In this document: positions 42,629 through 52,608 of the stretch, in pieces | Position numbering within the stretch: the stretch's first letter is position 1 | Layout of the letters: every line of letters starts with the position of its first letter | Assembly (NCBI RefSeq): GCF_000145035.1 | Contig: NC_014387.1 | Span: forward strand, 464,441-528,440 | Direction of reading: 5' to 3' | Length of the DNA stretch: 64,000 bases | Origin: Butyrivibrio proteoclasticus B316 | GTDB lineage: Bacteria; Bacillota; Clostridia; Lachnospirales; Lachnospiraceae | Notes under the pieces: generated by a model | Told to the model about the DNA's origin: nothing | The model's input: the letters and a program-made list of their open reading frames with translations, nothing else | The model's database searches: none | Program-made: the position numbers and the translations under genes

Positions 42629-43506
42629 ACGAGATAATAAGAGATAAGTTAACCCATTTAATATATGTTTTACTTTCGCCAATTGATGACTTATCATTTG
42701 CTAAATTGCAGTATAGACTTGTGAATGGTGGTAAACTTAATTTAAAAAATCCAAAGACATATAATGATAAAATACAATGGATTAAGATATATGATCACAA
42801 CCCTGATTATCATAAATTGGCTGATAAACTTGAAGTAAGAAAATTTGTGACAGATAGAATTGGTGCAGAATACCTCATTCCAGTAGTGGGAGGACCATGG
42901 GATTCTTGCGACGATATTGACTATGATAAACTACCCAATCAGTTTGTACTAAAATGCACGCATGATAGTGGGGGAATCGTAATCTGCCATAATAAGGATT
43001 CTTTTGATAGTAAGAGGGCGAGCAGATTTCTAGGAAACAGAATTAAAAGAGACTATTATCTTCATGGACGAGAATGGGCATATAAGGGGTTGGTGCCAAG
43101 AGTATATGCAGAGAAATACTTGGTGGATGAGTCTGGTACCGAATTAAAAGACTATAAGATATTTTGCTTTGATGGAGTACCCAAGGTTATCCAAGTGGAT
43201 TTTGGCAGATTTACCAAGCATGAACGAAATCTGTATACACCTGAATGGGAATATATTCCAGCGCAGATCAAGTATCCTACTAACCCCAGACATCAAATTA
43301 CTAGACCAGAATGTTTGCGAGAAATGCTTGAGGTGGCATCTAAACTTTCCAAAGGCTTAACACAGGCTAGAGTGGATTTATACGTTATTTATGACAAAAT
43401 CTATTTCGGAGAGATAACACTTTATCATGGATCAGGATGTGAGACATTCAAGCCAGCTGAATTTGGTAAGACAATGGGCGATTATATAAAAATACCTAAT
43501 AAATAG
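42625..43506 (+). CDS. TupA-like ATP-grasp protein (second of a pair)
   Basis: A 293-aa paralogue of the preceding protein, with NPKTYNDKIQWIK, DKLEVRKFVTDRIG, VLKCTHDSGGIVI and RVDLYVIYDKIYFGEITLY. The start is placed at 42625, where the ATG overlaps the previous stop (ATGA), not at an upstream in-frame ATG (42580) inside the neighbour. The two share order and motifs but are diverged, so each may add a different residue. The DUF362 gene follows by 11 bp, making a three-gene unit. Confidence 0.85.
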   Translation: MNEIIRDKLTHLIYVLLSPIDDLSFAKLQYRLVNGGKLNLKNPKTYNDKIQWIKIYDHNPDYHKLADKLEVRKFVTDRIGAEYLIPVVGGPWDSCDDIDYDKLPNQFVLKCTHDSGGIVICHNKDSFDSKRASRFLGNRIKRDYYLHGREWAYKGLVPRVYAEKYLVDESGTELKDYKIFCFDGVPKVIQVDFGRFTKHERNLYTPEWEYIPAQIKYPTNPRHQITRPECLREMLEVASKLSKGLTQARVDLYVIYDKIYFGEITLYHGSGCETFKPAEFGKTMGDYIKIPNK

Positions 43507-43517
43507 CGAGATTATTT

Positions 43518-44966
43518 ATGACACAGTGTGATATTTCTATATATAAAACCGAAAAGACTTATTATCCGTCTAAGAGAGAATTATTCAGACCATCTCAAAA
43601 ATATCCGGAATACATTTTTGAAGAGATTTCTTCAGGTGAAAATGATGTATATAATTCTGTGAGGGAAGCGATTCATCTGTATGGCTATGATGCAGAACAT
43701 TATGGCTTGGAAGATTGGAACCCGTTTGGAAAATTTATAAATGAGACATCAAATGTACTAATCAAACCTAATCTAGTAATGGATAATAACCGGTCTGGAG
43801 AGGGAACTGACTGTCTGTTTACTAATCCATCTGTTATAGCGCCAGTTATAGATTATGTGATTAAGGCACAGAATGGTAAAGGGACTATAACAATAGGCGA
43901 TGCCCCGATGCAGGAATGCAAATTTGATGTTCTCATCCGTGAAAGCGGATTAGAGGATTTGGTTAATTATTACAAATCTAAGGGAATAGATATTTCACTA
44001 GTTGATTTCAGAGAGCTTAAATCTGATATTGTAATGGGCACCCATAAGCAGACTATAGACAATAGGAATTCTGGGACAATAATAAATCTGGCTGAAGATA
44101 GTGAGTTCTATGATGACAGCGCAGAATCATTGGAGAATTTGAGAATTACAAATTACGATCCTAGAAGGCTTGCTTCTCATCATAATTCAGAAAAACATGA
44201 GTATTATGTTAGTAATCATCTTCTTGCTGCAGATGTCGTAATCAACATGCCAAAGCCTAAAACACATCGTAAAGCAGGTGTCACTATAGCCATGAAAAAT
44301 ATGGTGGGCATAAATGCAAGAAAAGAGTATCTTCCTCATCATACAATAGGTAGTGTGGAAAATGGTGGAGATGAGTACAAACACAAGAGTATACTTCGCG
44401 TAATGAGCGATAAATTATATGATTACAAGAACATGAAAGAAGGGGAAGGCAAATACTTGATAGCCAGACCTGCTTTCTTTCTGGCTTATGGATTCAAAAT
44501 CCTTGCTAATGTTATACATAGAGAACCTGGAGAAGGCAGTTGGAGCGGTAATCATACTATAAGTAGGACGATAAATGATTTAAACAAGATTCTCGTGTAT
44601 GCAGATAAAAATGGCAAACTTTGTGAAACACCACAGCGAAAAGTGGTGATAATTGCAGATATGATAATATCCGGAGAAAAAGAAGGCCCTGTAATGCCGT
44701 CACCCAAGAATCTTGGAGTTATAGCATTAGGAGAAAATCAATTAGCTTTTGATTATGTAATTGCTTCTTTAATGGGAGCAGATATTCAAAAAATACCAAC
44801 TATTCAGACGGCGCTAAATGTTGAAAAATACGGATTTAGTAAGAATATCAATCCGTGTATCTCATCAAATATTAAGGGATACTGTGGATTATTAGATGAT
44901 TTGGATGATGATACAAATTGGAGATTTGTTCCTTCAAGCGGTTGGAAGGATGCATTCATCAAATAA
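43518..44966 (+). CDS. DUF362-domain protein
   Basis: A 482-aa protein of the DUF362 family. Family marks are LIKPNLVMDNN near residue 85, IGDAPMQECKFD near 130, and the block HLLAADVVINMPKPKTH then TIAMKNMVGIN around 235-265. There is no ferredoxin-type cysteine cluster, no signal peptide and no membrane helix. DUF362 proteins are poorly understood; some are linked to metal or cofactor chemistry. Here the gene directly follows two TupA-like ATP-grasps and precedes a GT4, which suggests a part in modifying the polysaccharide. No reaction can be named. Confidence 0.82.
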   Translation: MTQCDISIYKTEKTYYPSKRELFRPSQKYPEYIFEEISSGENDVYNSVREAIHLYGYDAEHYGLEDWNPFGKFINETSNVLIKPNLVMDNNRSGEGTDCLFTNPSVIAPVIDYVIKAQNGKGTITIGDAPMQECKFDVLIRESGLEDLVNYYKSKGIDISLVDFRELKSDIVMGTHKQTIDNRNSGTIINLAEDSEFYDDSAESLENLRITNYDPRRLASHHNSEKHEYYVSNHLLAADVVINMPKPKTHRKAGVTIAMKNMVGINARKEYLPHHTIGSVENGGDEYKHKSILRVMSDKLYDYKNMKEGEGKYLIARPAFFLAYGFKILANVIHREPGEGSWSGNHTISRTINDLNKILVYADKNGKLCETPQRKVVIIADMIISGEKEGPVMPSPKNLGVIALGENQLAFDYVIASLMGADIQKIPTIQTALNVEKYGFSKNINPCISSNIKGYCGLLDDLDDDTNWRFVPSSGWKDAFIK

Positions 44967-44983
44967 AGACATAAAGGACAATA

Positions 44984-46180
44984 ATGAAGTTACTGATTAT
45001 AGTATCCAGTTTAAGTAATGGTGGTGCGCAGCGAGTGGCGTCTAACCTGATAATGGGACTGCCAGAAAATTGTGAAGTGGATATTCTGCTTAATGATGCA
45101 AGCGACGTATCCTATCCGTACAAAGGCAATATCATAGATTTAGGAATGCCTCATGAAGACGATAAAGGCAAATTATCCTATCAGATACGTGTTTTTTTTA
45201 GAAGGCTATCTAAGCTTCACAAGATAAAAAAGACAGGAAATTATGATGCGGCTATTAGTTTCCTTGATAGTGCCAATGTAGCAAATATTATTACTGGCAA
45301 AAAAAATACCAAAGTAATCACAACAGTACATTCGAAACTTTCGGCTTCAGGATTTGATTGGAAATACAAATATATAGTTTTTCCATTAGTTAGACTTCTG
45401 TATGGACACGCTAATAATGTGGTTGCAGTATCAAAGGGAGTTGAGAAGGACCTTCGAGAGCAGATACATTATAAAGGCAATAATCTTGTGACAATATATA
45501 ATGGATTTGATTTTAACGAAATCAGGACTAAGTCAAAAGAACAATTGTCAGATGATGAGAGTGAAATGTTTGATGGTCATACCGTTTTGATTAGTGTAGG
45601 AAGATTGACCAAGGCTAAAGGATATTGGCACCTTATCAGAGCCATGCAGTTAATAGTCAGAGATATTCCTGATGCGCTATTACTAATACTAGGTGCTGGG
45701 GAACAGGAGCAATACCTTAAGCAGTTATGTGAGGACCTAAGTATTCAGGACAGAGTTGTATTTAAAGGTGCAGTAGATAATCCATTTAAGTATGTGGCTA
45801 GAGCAGACCTATTTGTCATGTCATCTATTTTTGAAGGATTACCGAGTTCGCTGATTGAAGCATTGGTATTGGGCATGCCTTGCGTAGCCACTGACTTTAA
45901 ATCCGGCGCCAGGGAGGTGTTGGCACCAGAATTGCCATTAGAAGACGAACTTTTAGGCAATATATACCAAGCAGAATATGGTATTATTTCTCCAATATGT
46001 AGCGAAAAAGAGTGTTCAGCGGCAGAGCCATTGCAAATTGAGGAACAGTATCTTGCAAATGCTGTTATACAGGCATTGTCTGGAGAGAATGCTGTACATG
46101 AGTGTGAAAAAAAAGCTAATGAAGCAGTAGGGAAATTTAGCATTGAAGCAATGGTAGATGGCTATTTGAACCTGATATAA
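44984..46180 (+). CDS. GT4 glycosyltransferase
   Basis: A 398-aa GT-B enzyme with an N-terminal IIVSSLSNGGAQRVASNL loop that is classical for GT4 and a second domain starting ISVGRLTKAKGYWHLI. ILGAGEQEQYL, VFKGAVDNPF and SSIFEGLPSSLIEALVLGMP form the donor site, with the two glutamates of the E-x7-E motif. It starts 17 bp after the DUF362 gene and lies in the same operon. Sugar specificity is unknown. Confidence 0.9.
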   Translation: MKLLIIVSSLSNGGAQRVASNLIMGLPENCEVDILLNDASDVSYPYKGNIIDLGMPHEDDKGKLSYQIRVFFRRLSKLHKIKKTGNYDAAISFLDSANVANIITGKKNTKVITTVHSKLSASGFDWKYKYIVFPLVRLLYGHANNVVAVSKGVEKDLREQIHYKGNNLVTIYNGFDFNEIRTKSKEQLSDDESEMFDGHTVLISVGRLTKAKGYWHLIRAMQLIVRDIPDALLLILGAGEQEQYLKQLCEDLSIQDRVVFKGAVDNPFKYVARADLFVMSSIFEGLPSSLIEALVLGMPCVATDFKSGAREVLAPELPLEDELLGNIYQAEYGIISPICSEKECSAAEPLQIEEQYLANAVIQALSGENAVHECEKKANEAVGKFSIEAMVDGYLNLI

Positions 46181-46222
46181 GAATTGAAAAGCAGAATCAA
46201 AAGATGAAGGCGAAATATCATA

Positions 46223-47170
46223 ATGAAGCATATAGAAATAATTGTGCCTTGCTATAATGAGCAAGAATGTATAGCAAAACTATATATAGAGGTTAATAAG
46301 GTATTTAGCCAGTTGTCTGGCTATTCATTTTCTTTATTGTACATAAATGATGGAAGTAGTGATGATACACTAGTTGAAATACAAAAACTTGCAAGTGATT
46401 ATGGTGATGACAAGATAAGGTACATATCTTTTGCTCGTAATTTTGGCAAAGAGGCTGCTATATATGCCGGATTCGAAAACTGTCAGGGAGATTATGTTGC
46501 ACTTATGGATGCAGATCTTCAGCATCCTCCAGCTCTACTACCTGATATGATAGCTAAGTTGGAAGAAGGACATGATTGTTGTGGGGCTAGGAGAGTTAGT
46601 AGAAACGGCGAGCCAATAATCAGAAGCTTCTTTTCTAGAGGCTTCTATCGGATTATCAATAAAGTGACCTCTATGAAATTAGTTCCAGGAGGATCTGACT
46701 ATCGAATAATGACCAAGCAGATGGCTGATGCCATAGTCTCTCTTTCTGAAAGAGAGAGATTTATCAAAGGCATCATGTCATGGGTGGGATTTGATACGGT
46801 ATGGATTGAGTACAAAAATGTTGAGAGATTTGCAGGAAATAGTAAGTGGTCTTTCTGGGGGCTGGCAAGATATGCATGGCATGGCTTTGTATCATTTGCT
46901 ACGACACCCCTTCGTGCAGCTATATGGCTTGGGATTTGCTTGGTATCTGCTACTGTTGTTTATGCAGTTATTTTGTTAAAAAATACTCTTTCGGGTGTAA
47001 GAGCCTGGGAAGATACTACGACCATTTTACTTCTTCTGATGCTTATAGGTGGAGTGATCATTACACTTCTAGGGGTTATAGGAGAATATATGGCTCGTAT
47101 ATATTTGGAACTTAAGGGTAGGCCAATCTATATTGCAAAAGCAAGTAACATTGGCAAAATGGTAAAATAA
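46223..47170 (+). CDS. GT2 polyprenyl-phosphate glycosyltransferase (GtrB/DPM1-like)
   Basis: A 315-aa GT2 enzyme with two C-terminal membrane helices (about residues 230-290). Motifs: IIVPCYNEQECI, INDGSSDDT, RNFGKEAAIYAG, and the LMDADLQHPP metal motif near residue 95, then the FAGNSKWSFWGL stretch before the membrane part. It should charge undecaprenyl phosphate with a sugar (glucose is common in this subgroup) for transfer on the outer face. The GtrII-like or YfhO-like membrane proteins in the window could be the second-step enzymes. Confidence 0.9.
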   Translation: MKHIEIIVPCYNEQECIAKLYIEVNKVFSQLSGYSFSLLYINDGSSDDTLVEIQKLASDYGDDKIRYISFARNFGKEAAIYAGFENCQGDYVALMDADLQHPPALLPDMIAKLEEGHDCCGARRVSRNGEPIIRSFFSRGFYRIINKVTSMKLVPGGSDYRIMTKQMADAIVSLSERERFIKGIMSWVGFDTVWIEYKNVERFAGNSKWSFWGLARYAWHGFVSFATTPLRAAIWLGICLVSATVVYAVILLKNTLSGVRAWEDTTTILLLLMLIGGVIITLLGVIGEYMARIYLELKGRPIYIAKASNIGKMVK

Positions 47171-47282
47171 ATAACTGTTTATACAGCTTATTTGACCAGC
47201 TTGGCTTGATGAATTGTTATATGACACGCACAGTTGAGCACTTGAATTATTACTATAAAAAAATAAAAGGTAAATAGAGAAA

Positions 47283-48278
47283 TTGCTAATTCAAATAATA
47301 TTGATTATAGTCTTGCTATTAGCCCTGAAACTACGTAAGGATCCGATAGATACCTTTTGGACTGCCAAGGAATCCACTGCTTTAAAAGGCTTTTTAATAC
47401 TTGTTATTGTTGTATACCATTCTTCGTTCGAGATGGAGATACATCAAGGAATAATGCAAGTGGTAGATAATTATGTTTCTGCTATAGCGGTAGGATTGTT
47501 CTCATTTTTATCATCATACGGAATAGAAATTAAGTATCAAAAAGACAAGGCAGGATTTTATAAATGGCTTATAAAGAAGTTTTTTAACGTGATAGTTCTC
47601 TATATCTGCTTCTGCTTTCTAAAGATGATATTAAATATCTCTGTTGCTTCTTCAGGAATGATGTGGATTAATGCGTTTTTATTATCCTATGTTATTGAAG
47701 GTGTTTCGCATAAGTTGTTACTTGATAGAGCTTGGATAATAATTGTTGTTTTTTGGACAGCATATAGTATAGTGGTGCATGTTTTTCCTAATCCATTTTT
47801 CTGGTGGCCGCATCAGTCATTAGGGTTTGCGTATGGAAGTGTGTTTTATGTACTAGTAGCAAATAAACTAATTCAGAAAAAAAGAGCTTACAGATATGGA
47901 ATTATAATTTTTTGTGCTCTTATATCGCTAGGAATGATTTATTTATACATAATAAATGGTTCATATCCAAATGTTTCTGTTGTGATGCAAATTGAGCGCA
48001 ATATAGCGACATTGATGATGCTTGTAATGGTTGTGCAGGTAATGCTGTTCGTAACTATGAGTTTTAGCATGTTAGAGTACATTGGAAAAATGAGTTTGAT
48101 TATGTTCTTTATTCATGGAATATGGATTGAGATATTGAAACCGGTACTAAATGGAACTTTGTACGTACTTGTTGTAGTGCTATTAACACTATTTACATCG
48201 GGGCTTATTAATTTACTAATACGCAAAATTACAGTCAATATTAAATATATAAGCTGGATAAAAAACAGTAAAAGCTGA
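47283..48278 (+). CDS. Acyltransferase family 3-like membrane protein
   Basis: A 331-aa protein with about ten hydrophobic segments. Family 3 features are LKGFLILVIVVYHSS (catalytic-type histidine near the end of helix 1) and FSFLSSYGIEIKYQKD; the usual arginine-rich loop is reduced to FYKWLIKKFFNVI. It starts from TTG 47283, after a GGTAAATAGAG purine tract, and lies 112 bp after the GT2 gene. It probably O-acylates a sugar. The family call is less sure than for the 25778 and 57900 genes. Confidence 0.72.
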   Translation: MLIQIILIIVLLLALKLRKDPIDTFWTAKESTALKGFLILVIVVYHSSFEMEIHQGIMQVVDNYVSAIAVGLFSFLSSYGIEIKYQKDKAGFYKWLIKKFFNVIVLYICFCFLKMILNISVASSGMMWINAFLLSYVIEGVSHKLLLDRAWIIIVVFWTAYSIVVHVFPNPFFWWPHQSLGFAYGSVFYVLVANKLIQKKRAYRYGIIIFCALISLGMIYLYIINGSYPNVSVVMQIERNIATLMMLVMVVQVMLFVTMSFSMLEYIGKMSLIMFFIHGIWIEILKPVLNGTLYVLVVVLLTLFTSGLINLLIRKITVNIKYISWIKNSKS

Positions 48279-48325
48279 TAGAATAAAATGAGTTTGATAA
48301 TGTTATATTATTTTCTCATTGAGCA

Positions 48326-49522
48326 ATGACTATGAATATAAAATCATTAAGAATTCAAAAGGATCACAATAAAATAACTATTTTAGCCTTGTCATGGCGA
48401 GATATAGAGTCTCCCAACAAAGGAGGGGCAGAAGTACAGACGCATGCAATGCTTTCATTGTTGCCAAAAGGTAAATATCGTATAATTCATTTTTCTGCGT
48501 TATATGATGGCATGGATGATTATTCTGAAATAGATGGAATAACATATTATAGAGCTGGAAATGTTTTTTCAGTAATAGCTTTGGCGTATGCTTTTTATAA
48601 GCATAACCAAGATGCTATAGATTTTGTGCTAGATCAATGCAATACCCATAGATTCTTTACTCCATTTTATGTTCCATTGGAAAAGAGAATATTTTACATA
48701 CACCAGATGACCAAAGAAATTTGGAAAATTAATATGAAATTTCCATTTAGTGTAGTGGGGCAGTTTGCTGAGAAATATATGACAAGGCTGTATCGAAAAG
48801 GATTTACAATTACTGTATCTGAATCAACGGCCAGGGATTTGGTAAAGTTAGGCTTTGATAGGAATAGGATACTGATTGTGCCACAGGTACTCAGACAAAA
48901 ACCATTGCCTAAAGAAGAATTTCCAAGAAAAACAGAATTTCCATCATTTGTATATGTTGGACGTTTTATTCCATACAAAGGGATAGATATAGTTGTGGAG
49001 GCTTTGGGAATTATAAAGAAAAAATATCCTTCTGCTAAGTTGTCTATTATAGGAAAGTATGATGAAAAATATGTTTCAGATAATCTTATTCCTATTTGCA
49101 AAAAGTATGGTATGACTATAGGAGCAAGCCCAAATGATGAGACTTATGATATACGTTGTACAGGATTCATTTCAGAAAAAGAGAAGGTAGAAATTCTAGG
49201 CAGCGCTCATGCACTGCTATTTTTGTCGGTTAGAGAAGGCTGGGGAATTCCGATATCTGAAGCAGCATATGTTGGAACGCCTAGCATTGTTTTTGATAGT
49301 CCCGGACTTAGAGATGCTGTTAATTTTGGAAGAGCGGGGTATGTCACCAAAGAAAGGTCGGCAGATGCAGCAGCAGAATGTATGAGAATGGTAATTGAGG
49401 AAAAAGCCGATTATGATAAGATGAGAGATGCAGCTTATGATTACACAGTGACTTATTTAGGAAAGGACTATATTTCCATTCTAGATGAAGTGTTAGAAAA
49501 GATAATTTCTTGCAATAGATAA
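48326..49522 (+). CDS. GT4 glycosyltransferase
   Basis: A 398-aa GT-B enzyme. It begins with a short polar leader and then ILALSWRDIESPNKGGAEVQTH, an N-terminal loop typical of GT4; the second domain has FVYVGRFIPYKGIDIVVEAL, IIGKYDEKYV, CTGFISEKEKVEIL and SVREGWGIPISEAAYVGTPSIV with both donor-binding glutamates. The start could also be the in-frame ATG at 48332. It is followed 11 bp later by a GT2. Specificity is unknown. Confidence 0.88.
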   Translation: MTMNIKSLRIQKDHNKITILALSWRDIESPNKGGAEVQTHAMLSLLPKGKYRIIHFSALYDGMDDYSEIDGITYYRAGNVFSVIALAYAFYKHNQDAIDFVLDQCNTHRFFTPFYVPLEKRIFYIHQMTKEIWKINMKFPFSVVGQFAEKYMTRLYRKGFTITVSESTARDLVKLGFDRNRILIVPQVLRQKPLPKEEFPRKTEFPSFVYVGRFIPYKGIDIVVEALGIIKKKYPSAKLSIIGKYDEKYVSDNLIPICKKYGMTIGASPNDETYDIRCTGFISEKEKVEILGSAHALLFLSVREGWGIPISEAAYVGTPSIVFDSPGLRDAVNFGRAGYVTKERSADAAAECMRMVIEEKADYDKMRDAAYDYTVTYLGKDYISILDEVLEKIISCNR

Positions 49523-49533
49523 GAAGGTAATAT

Positions 49534-50535
49534 ATGGACAAGCCAATTATAAGTATTATTATGGCAGCGTATAATTCAGAGCGTACTATAGAAATGTCTC
49601 TTAAGAGTATTCGGGAACAGAATCTCGAACAGTCTGAAGTTGAAGTCTTGGTTATAGATGGAGGATCAACTGACAATACAAGGGAAATAGCTCGAAAATA
49701 TAATTGTATTATATTTGATAATTCGAAGCGTTTACCTGAAATTGCAAAGAGAATCGGACTAAAAGCATGTACTGGTAGATATATACAGATAATGGATTCC
49801 GATGAAGTTTTTGCTACATCCTATGTTTTAAAAAGACGAATAGATTTTATGGATGCGCACACCGAGGTGAATTGTTTGCTGGCGCGTTATGTTCCTCCAA
49901 AGAAGAGCGGAATAAGTGGTAAGTATATAAGTGCTGTGGGCGATCCATTTACTGCATATGCATATAATTGGTTTATAGATGGAAATATAGGTCTTATTAA
50001 AAAAACAGATATTCTTAAGCAAAAAGGTTATTATATTGGCCAGTTTAAGGATGATGATATAATTCCTATAGGAGATAGTTGCACTCTTTTTAGAGGAGAA
50101 TATTTAAGAACGAAATATTCGGATCTTTTTGACGAAGTTAATTCTACAGTATTGTTTCAAAAAACTGTTCGAGATACTAAATATATTGGTTGTATTGAGG
50201 GCGATGATATTGTTCATTATACGTCTTCAAGTCTATCAACATATTTTAAAAAATTGAAATTTCGTGTTGTTAATAATGTTTTTGATAAAAATGGTTCTGG
50301 GTATTCTGCTGTGGCAGAGAATAATGTGGCTTTGAATCGTCGAAAATGGGGATATCCGCTATATTGTATTAGTATAGTATTCCCAGTTATAGATGCTGTG
50401 CGGATGAGCATTTATTACAAAGATGCTAGTTTTTTACTACATCCACTGTATTCTTGGTATGTAATGATAGAAATAATAATCCAATATTGTTTGAAAATAA
50501 TTGGCAAAACAATAGAAAATCAGCAATACGGATAA
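49534..50535 (+). CDS. GT2 glycosyltransferase
   Basis: A 333-aa GT-A enzyme: SIIMAAYNSERTI at the N-terminus, VIDGGSTDNT near residue 45 and the QIMDSDEVF metal motif near 88. The C-terminal part has a hydrophobic segment near residues 275-300 that may attach it to the membrane. AAGAAGG precedes the ATG. It is part of the run of sugar genes ahead of the Wzx flippase; acceptor and donor are unknown. Confidence 0.86.
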   Translation: MDKPIISIIMAAYNSERTIEMSLKSIREQNLEQSEVEVLVIDGGSTDNTREIARKYNCIIFDNSKRLPEIAKRIGLKACTGRYIQIMDSDEVFATSYVLKRRIDFMDAHTEVNCLLARYVPPKKSGISGKYISAVGDPFTAYAYNWFIDGNIGLIKKTDILKQKGYYIGQFKDDDIIPIGDSCTLFRGEYLRTKYSDLFDEVNSTVLFQKTVRDTKYIGCIEGDDIVHYTSSSLSTYFKKLKFRVVNNVFDKNGSGYSAVAENNVALNRRKWGYPLYCISIVFPVIDAVRMSIYYKDASFLLHPLYSWYVMIEIIIQYCLKIIGKTIENQQYG

Positions 50536-50559
50536 ATGAATTATGGGTAATGTTTACAG

Positions 50560-51792
50560 ATGATAGATAGATTAGTTAGTTTTCTTAGGAAGTCCCCACT
50601 TACTTATAGTATGTTGGTGGCTATTGCTTCAGCAATTAATTTCTTTACGCTTATTATTTTTGGACGAGTTTTTTCTGTTGAAGATTATGGCGTGGTGTCT
50701 ACACTTCAGGCTGCTGTGACAAATTTAGGCGTGTTAGTGATTCCGATTCAGATAATAGTATGTAAAAGTATTGCTGAAGATAAGAAAGAATCTCGAGATG
50801 TTTACAATGCCATAAGCCTCTTTATTTTGGTTAATATACTTATTACACTTGTAATGGTCTTTGGTTCGAAAATTCTTATGCAATATTTGCATTTTGAGAA
50901 ATTGGTTGTGTACGTTTTGTTTGCGTTTTTAGTCATCACTAATAATGTTTTTCTATTGCTAAATGGAGTGTTACAAGGGAAACAGTTATTCATACCGTTA
51001 GGAACATGCACAATAATATTTTATGTTGTTAAGTTAGCCATTGGATGGGGACTTGGAATAATAGGAAATGGTTATCAGGCAGTAATAGTTGGAATGGCAT
51101 TTTCTGAGCTAGTATGTATTTGGTATTTGCTTAGTAGTATAAAGGGGGCTAGGCGTCACTGGAAAAATTACGAGTTTGGGTTGGATCAAGAGGTCTTAAA
51201 AAGCTTTGCATGGACGTTGCTTTTGTATGCAGTTGTGTCTCTTTATTTAAATAATGGCGATTTATTATTAGGCAATCTTTACTGTAGTAAAACGGAAATG
51301 GGACTTTATTCTGTTGCAATAAACCTTGCAAAAATAAGTTATTTCCTCATTGCTTCACCCATAGCAACTATGATTATGCCTAAAATAGCCCATAATTATG
51401 AAAATGTAAGAAAGCAAGGAAAGATATTGCTTTTTGCTGAAGTTATTACTTTTGTGTTGATGCTTGTCTATTCAATAGTATTCTGTTTGCTTGGAGGAAC
51501 TCTTATAGAAGTTTTGTATGGCAAGAATTATATTGAAAGCGCATCATACATAGCTCCATGCGCTGGCTTTTCGATTGTTCTAGGAATGTTTTGGATTTTT
51601 TATCAATATGCAGTTGTCACCTCACTCATAAAATCTTTTTCCATAATTACAGCTATAGTGGGTGGAGTTTATGGGATAGGAGTTGTATTATATAAACCAA
51701 ATATCGGATACATTCCTATTGGAATGTCAATAGTAATGGTCCTTTCGGTATTTTTATCTATAATTTATTTAAGAGTGAAAAAAGATGAATGA
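50560..51792 (+). CDS. Wzx-type polysaccharide flippase
   Basis: A 410-aa membrane protein with about twelve hydrophobic segments, the size and plan of MOP-superfamily flippases. It opens FLRKSPLTYSMLVAIASAINFFTLIIFGRVFSVEDYG-like (helix 1 followed by the family FGRVFSVEDYG motif) and later has KTEMGLYSVAINLAKI and the ASYIAPCAGFSI stretch. It should move undecaprenyl-linked repeat units to the outer face. Its last 8 bp overlap the next gene. An ABC exporter at 34896 offers a second route. Confidence 0.85.
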   Translation: MIDRLVSFLRKSPLTYSMLVAIASAINFFTLIIFGRVFSVEDYGVVSTLQAAVTNLGVLVIPIQIIVCKSIAEDKKESRDVYNAISLFILVNILITLVMVFGSKILMQYLHFEKLVVYVLFAFLVITNNVFLLLNGVLQGKQLFIPLGTCTIIFYVVKLAIGWGLGIIGNGYQAVIVGMAFSELVCIWYLLSSIKGARRHWKNYEFGLDQEVLKSFAWTLLLYAVVSLYLNNGDLLLGNLYCSKTEMGLYSVAINLAKISYFLIASPIATMIMPKIAHNYENVRKQGKILLFAEVITFVLMLVYSIVFCLLGGTLIEVLYGKNYIESASYIAPCAGFSIVLGMFWIFYQYAVVTSLIKSFSIITAIVGGVYGIGVVLYKPNIGYIPIGMSIVMVLSVFLSIIYLRVKKDE

Positions 51793-52558
51793 TAGAATTG
51801 ATTTGGCGATAATAGTATATTCGTGTTATAAAAATAAAGATATGTGGGCTGCTTTTTCTTTCTTTTATAGACGTTATTATAGTAAAAGTACTTGCAAACT
51901 AATATTGGCTACGGATAAATATGAAGAAGGCAATTACGCTTTTGACGATGTTGTAGAATTAGATAGTAGTTGGGCAGAAATGATAAAGGCTTCAATTGAA
52001 AGAGCTGGGACGGGATATGTTATGCTATTCATGGATGATTATTTGCTGACTGACTATATAGATGAAGATAAGCTTAGTGAAGCATTGGCAGATATGGAAT
52101 GCTATAAGGCTCAGAATATACGCCTTTTAGAAACAAATGTTAGTAAGATGGAGCCTTTTGCATTAAATAGTAAATATATGAGGCTTATTCCGGGGTCATC
52201 TTATTGCTTATCTACACAGGCAGGGATTTGGGACAGTTCTTTTTTATTGCGCTATTTGAAGGATGGTATGACTGCGTGGGAATTTGAAAGGCTGTACAGT
52301 ATGAAATGTAAAGATGAGCCAATACTGTTACTTGAAAGTAGAGCATATAGATTTCCATATATGGAGGCAGTTAGAAAAGGGGAGTGGCTTAATCAGGGAG
52401 TTAAGCATTGCAAGAAGAATGGTTATTGGATAGATTTTTCAGCTAGACGGAGGATGTCTATTGTAAAAGAAGTCACAGCGAAGACTAAGGGACTTTTGAT
52501 TAAGCTTTTTCCTGAGTTGGTGCAAGTTGTACAAAACAAATTATTATATAAATCGTGA
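51785..52558 (+). CDS. Putative glycosyltransferase, unassigned family
   Basis: A 257-aa soluble protein. It starts DLAIIVYSCYKNKDMWAAF and has the LFMDDYLLTDYID motif near residue 80, where the acidic pair resembles the metal site of GT-A enzymes. The later PGSSYCLSTQAGIWDSSFL and MTAWEFERL stretches resemble those of small capsule glycosyltransferases. It is translationally coupled to the flippase through an 8-bp overlap. No family is recognised with confidence. Confidence 0.55.
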   Translation: MNDRIDLAIIVYSCYKNKDMWAAFSFFYRRYYSKSTCKLILATDKYEEGNYAFDDVVELDSSWAEMIKASIERAGTGYVMLFMDDYLLTDYIDEDKLSEALADMECYKAQNIRLLETNVSKMEPFALNSKYMRLIPGSSYCLSTQAGIWDSSFLLRYLKDGMTAWEFERLYSMKCKDEPILLLESRAYRFPYMEAVRKGEWLNQGVKHCKKNGYWIDFSARRRMSIVKEVTAKTKGLLIKLFPELVQVVQNKLLYKS

Positions 52559-52608
52559 AATGGTATTACTGTTCATATAAAAATAATTGACAATTGATTG
52601 GGATAGCA

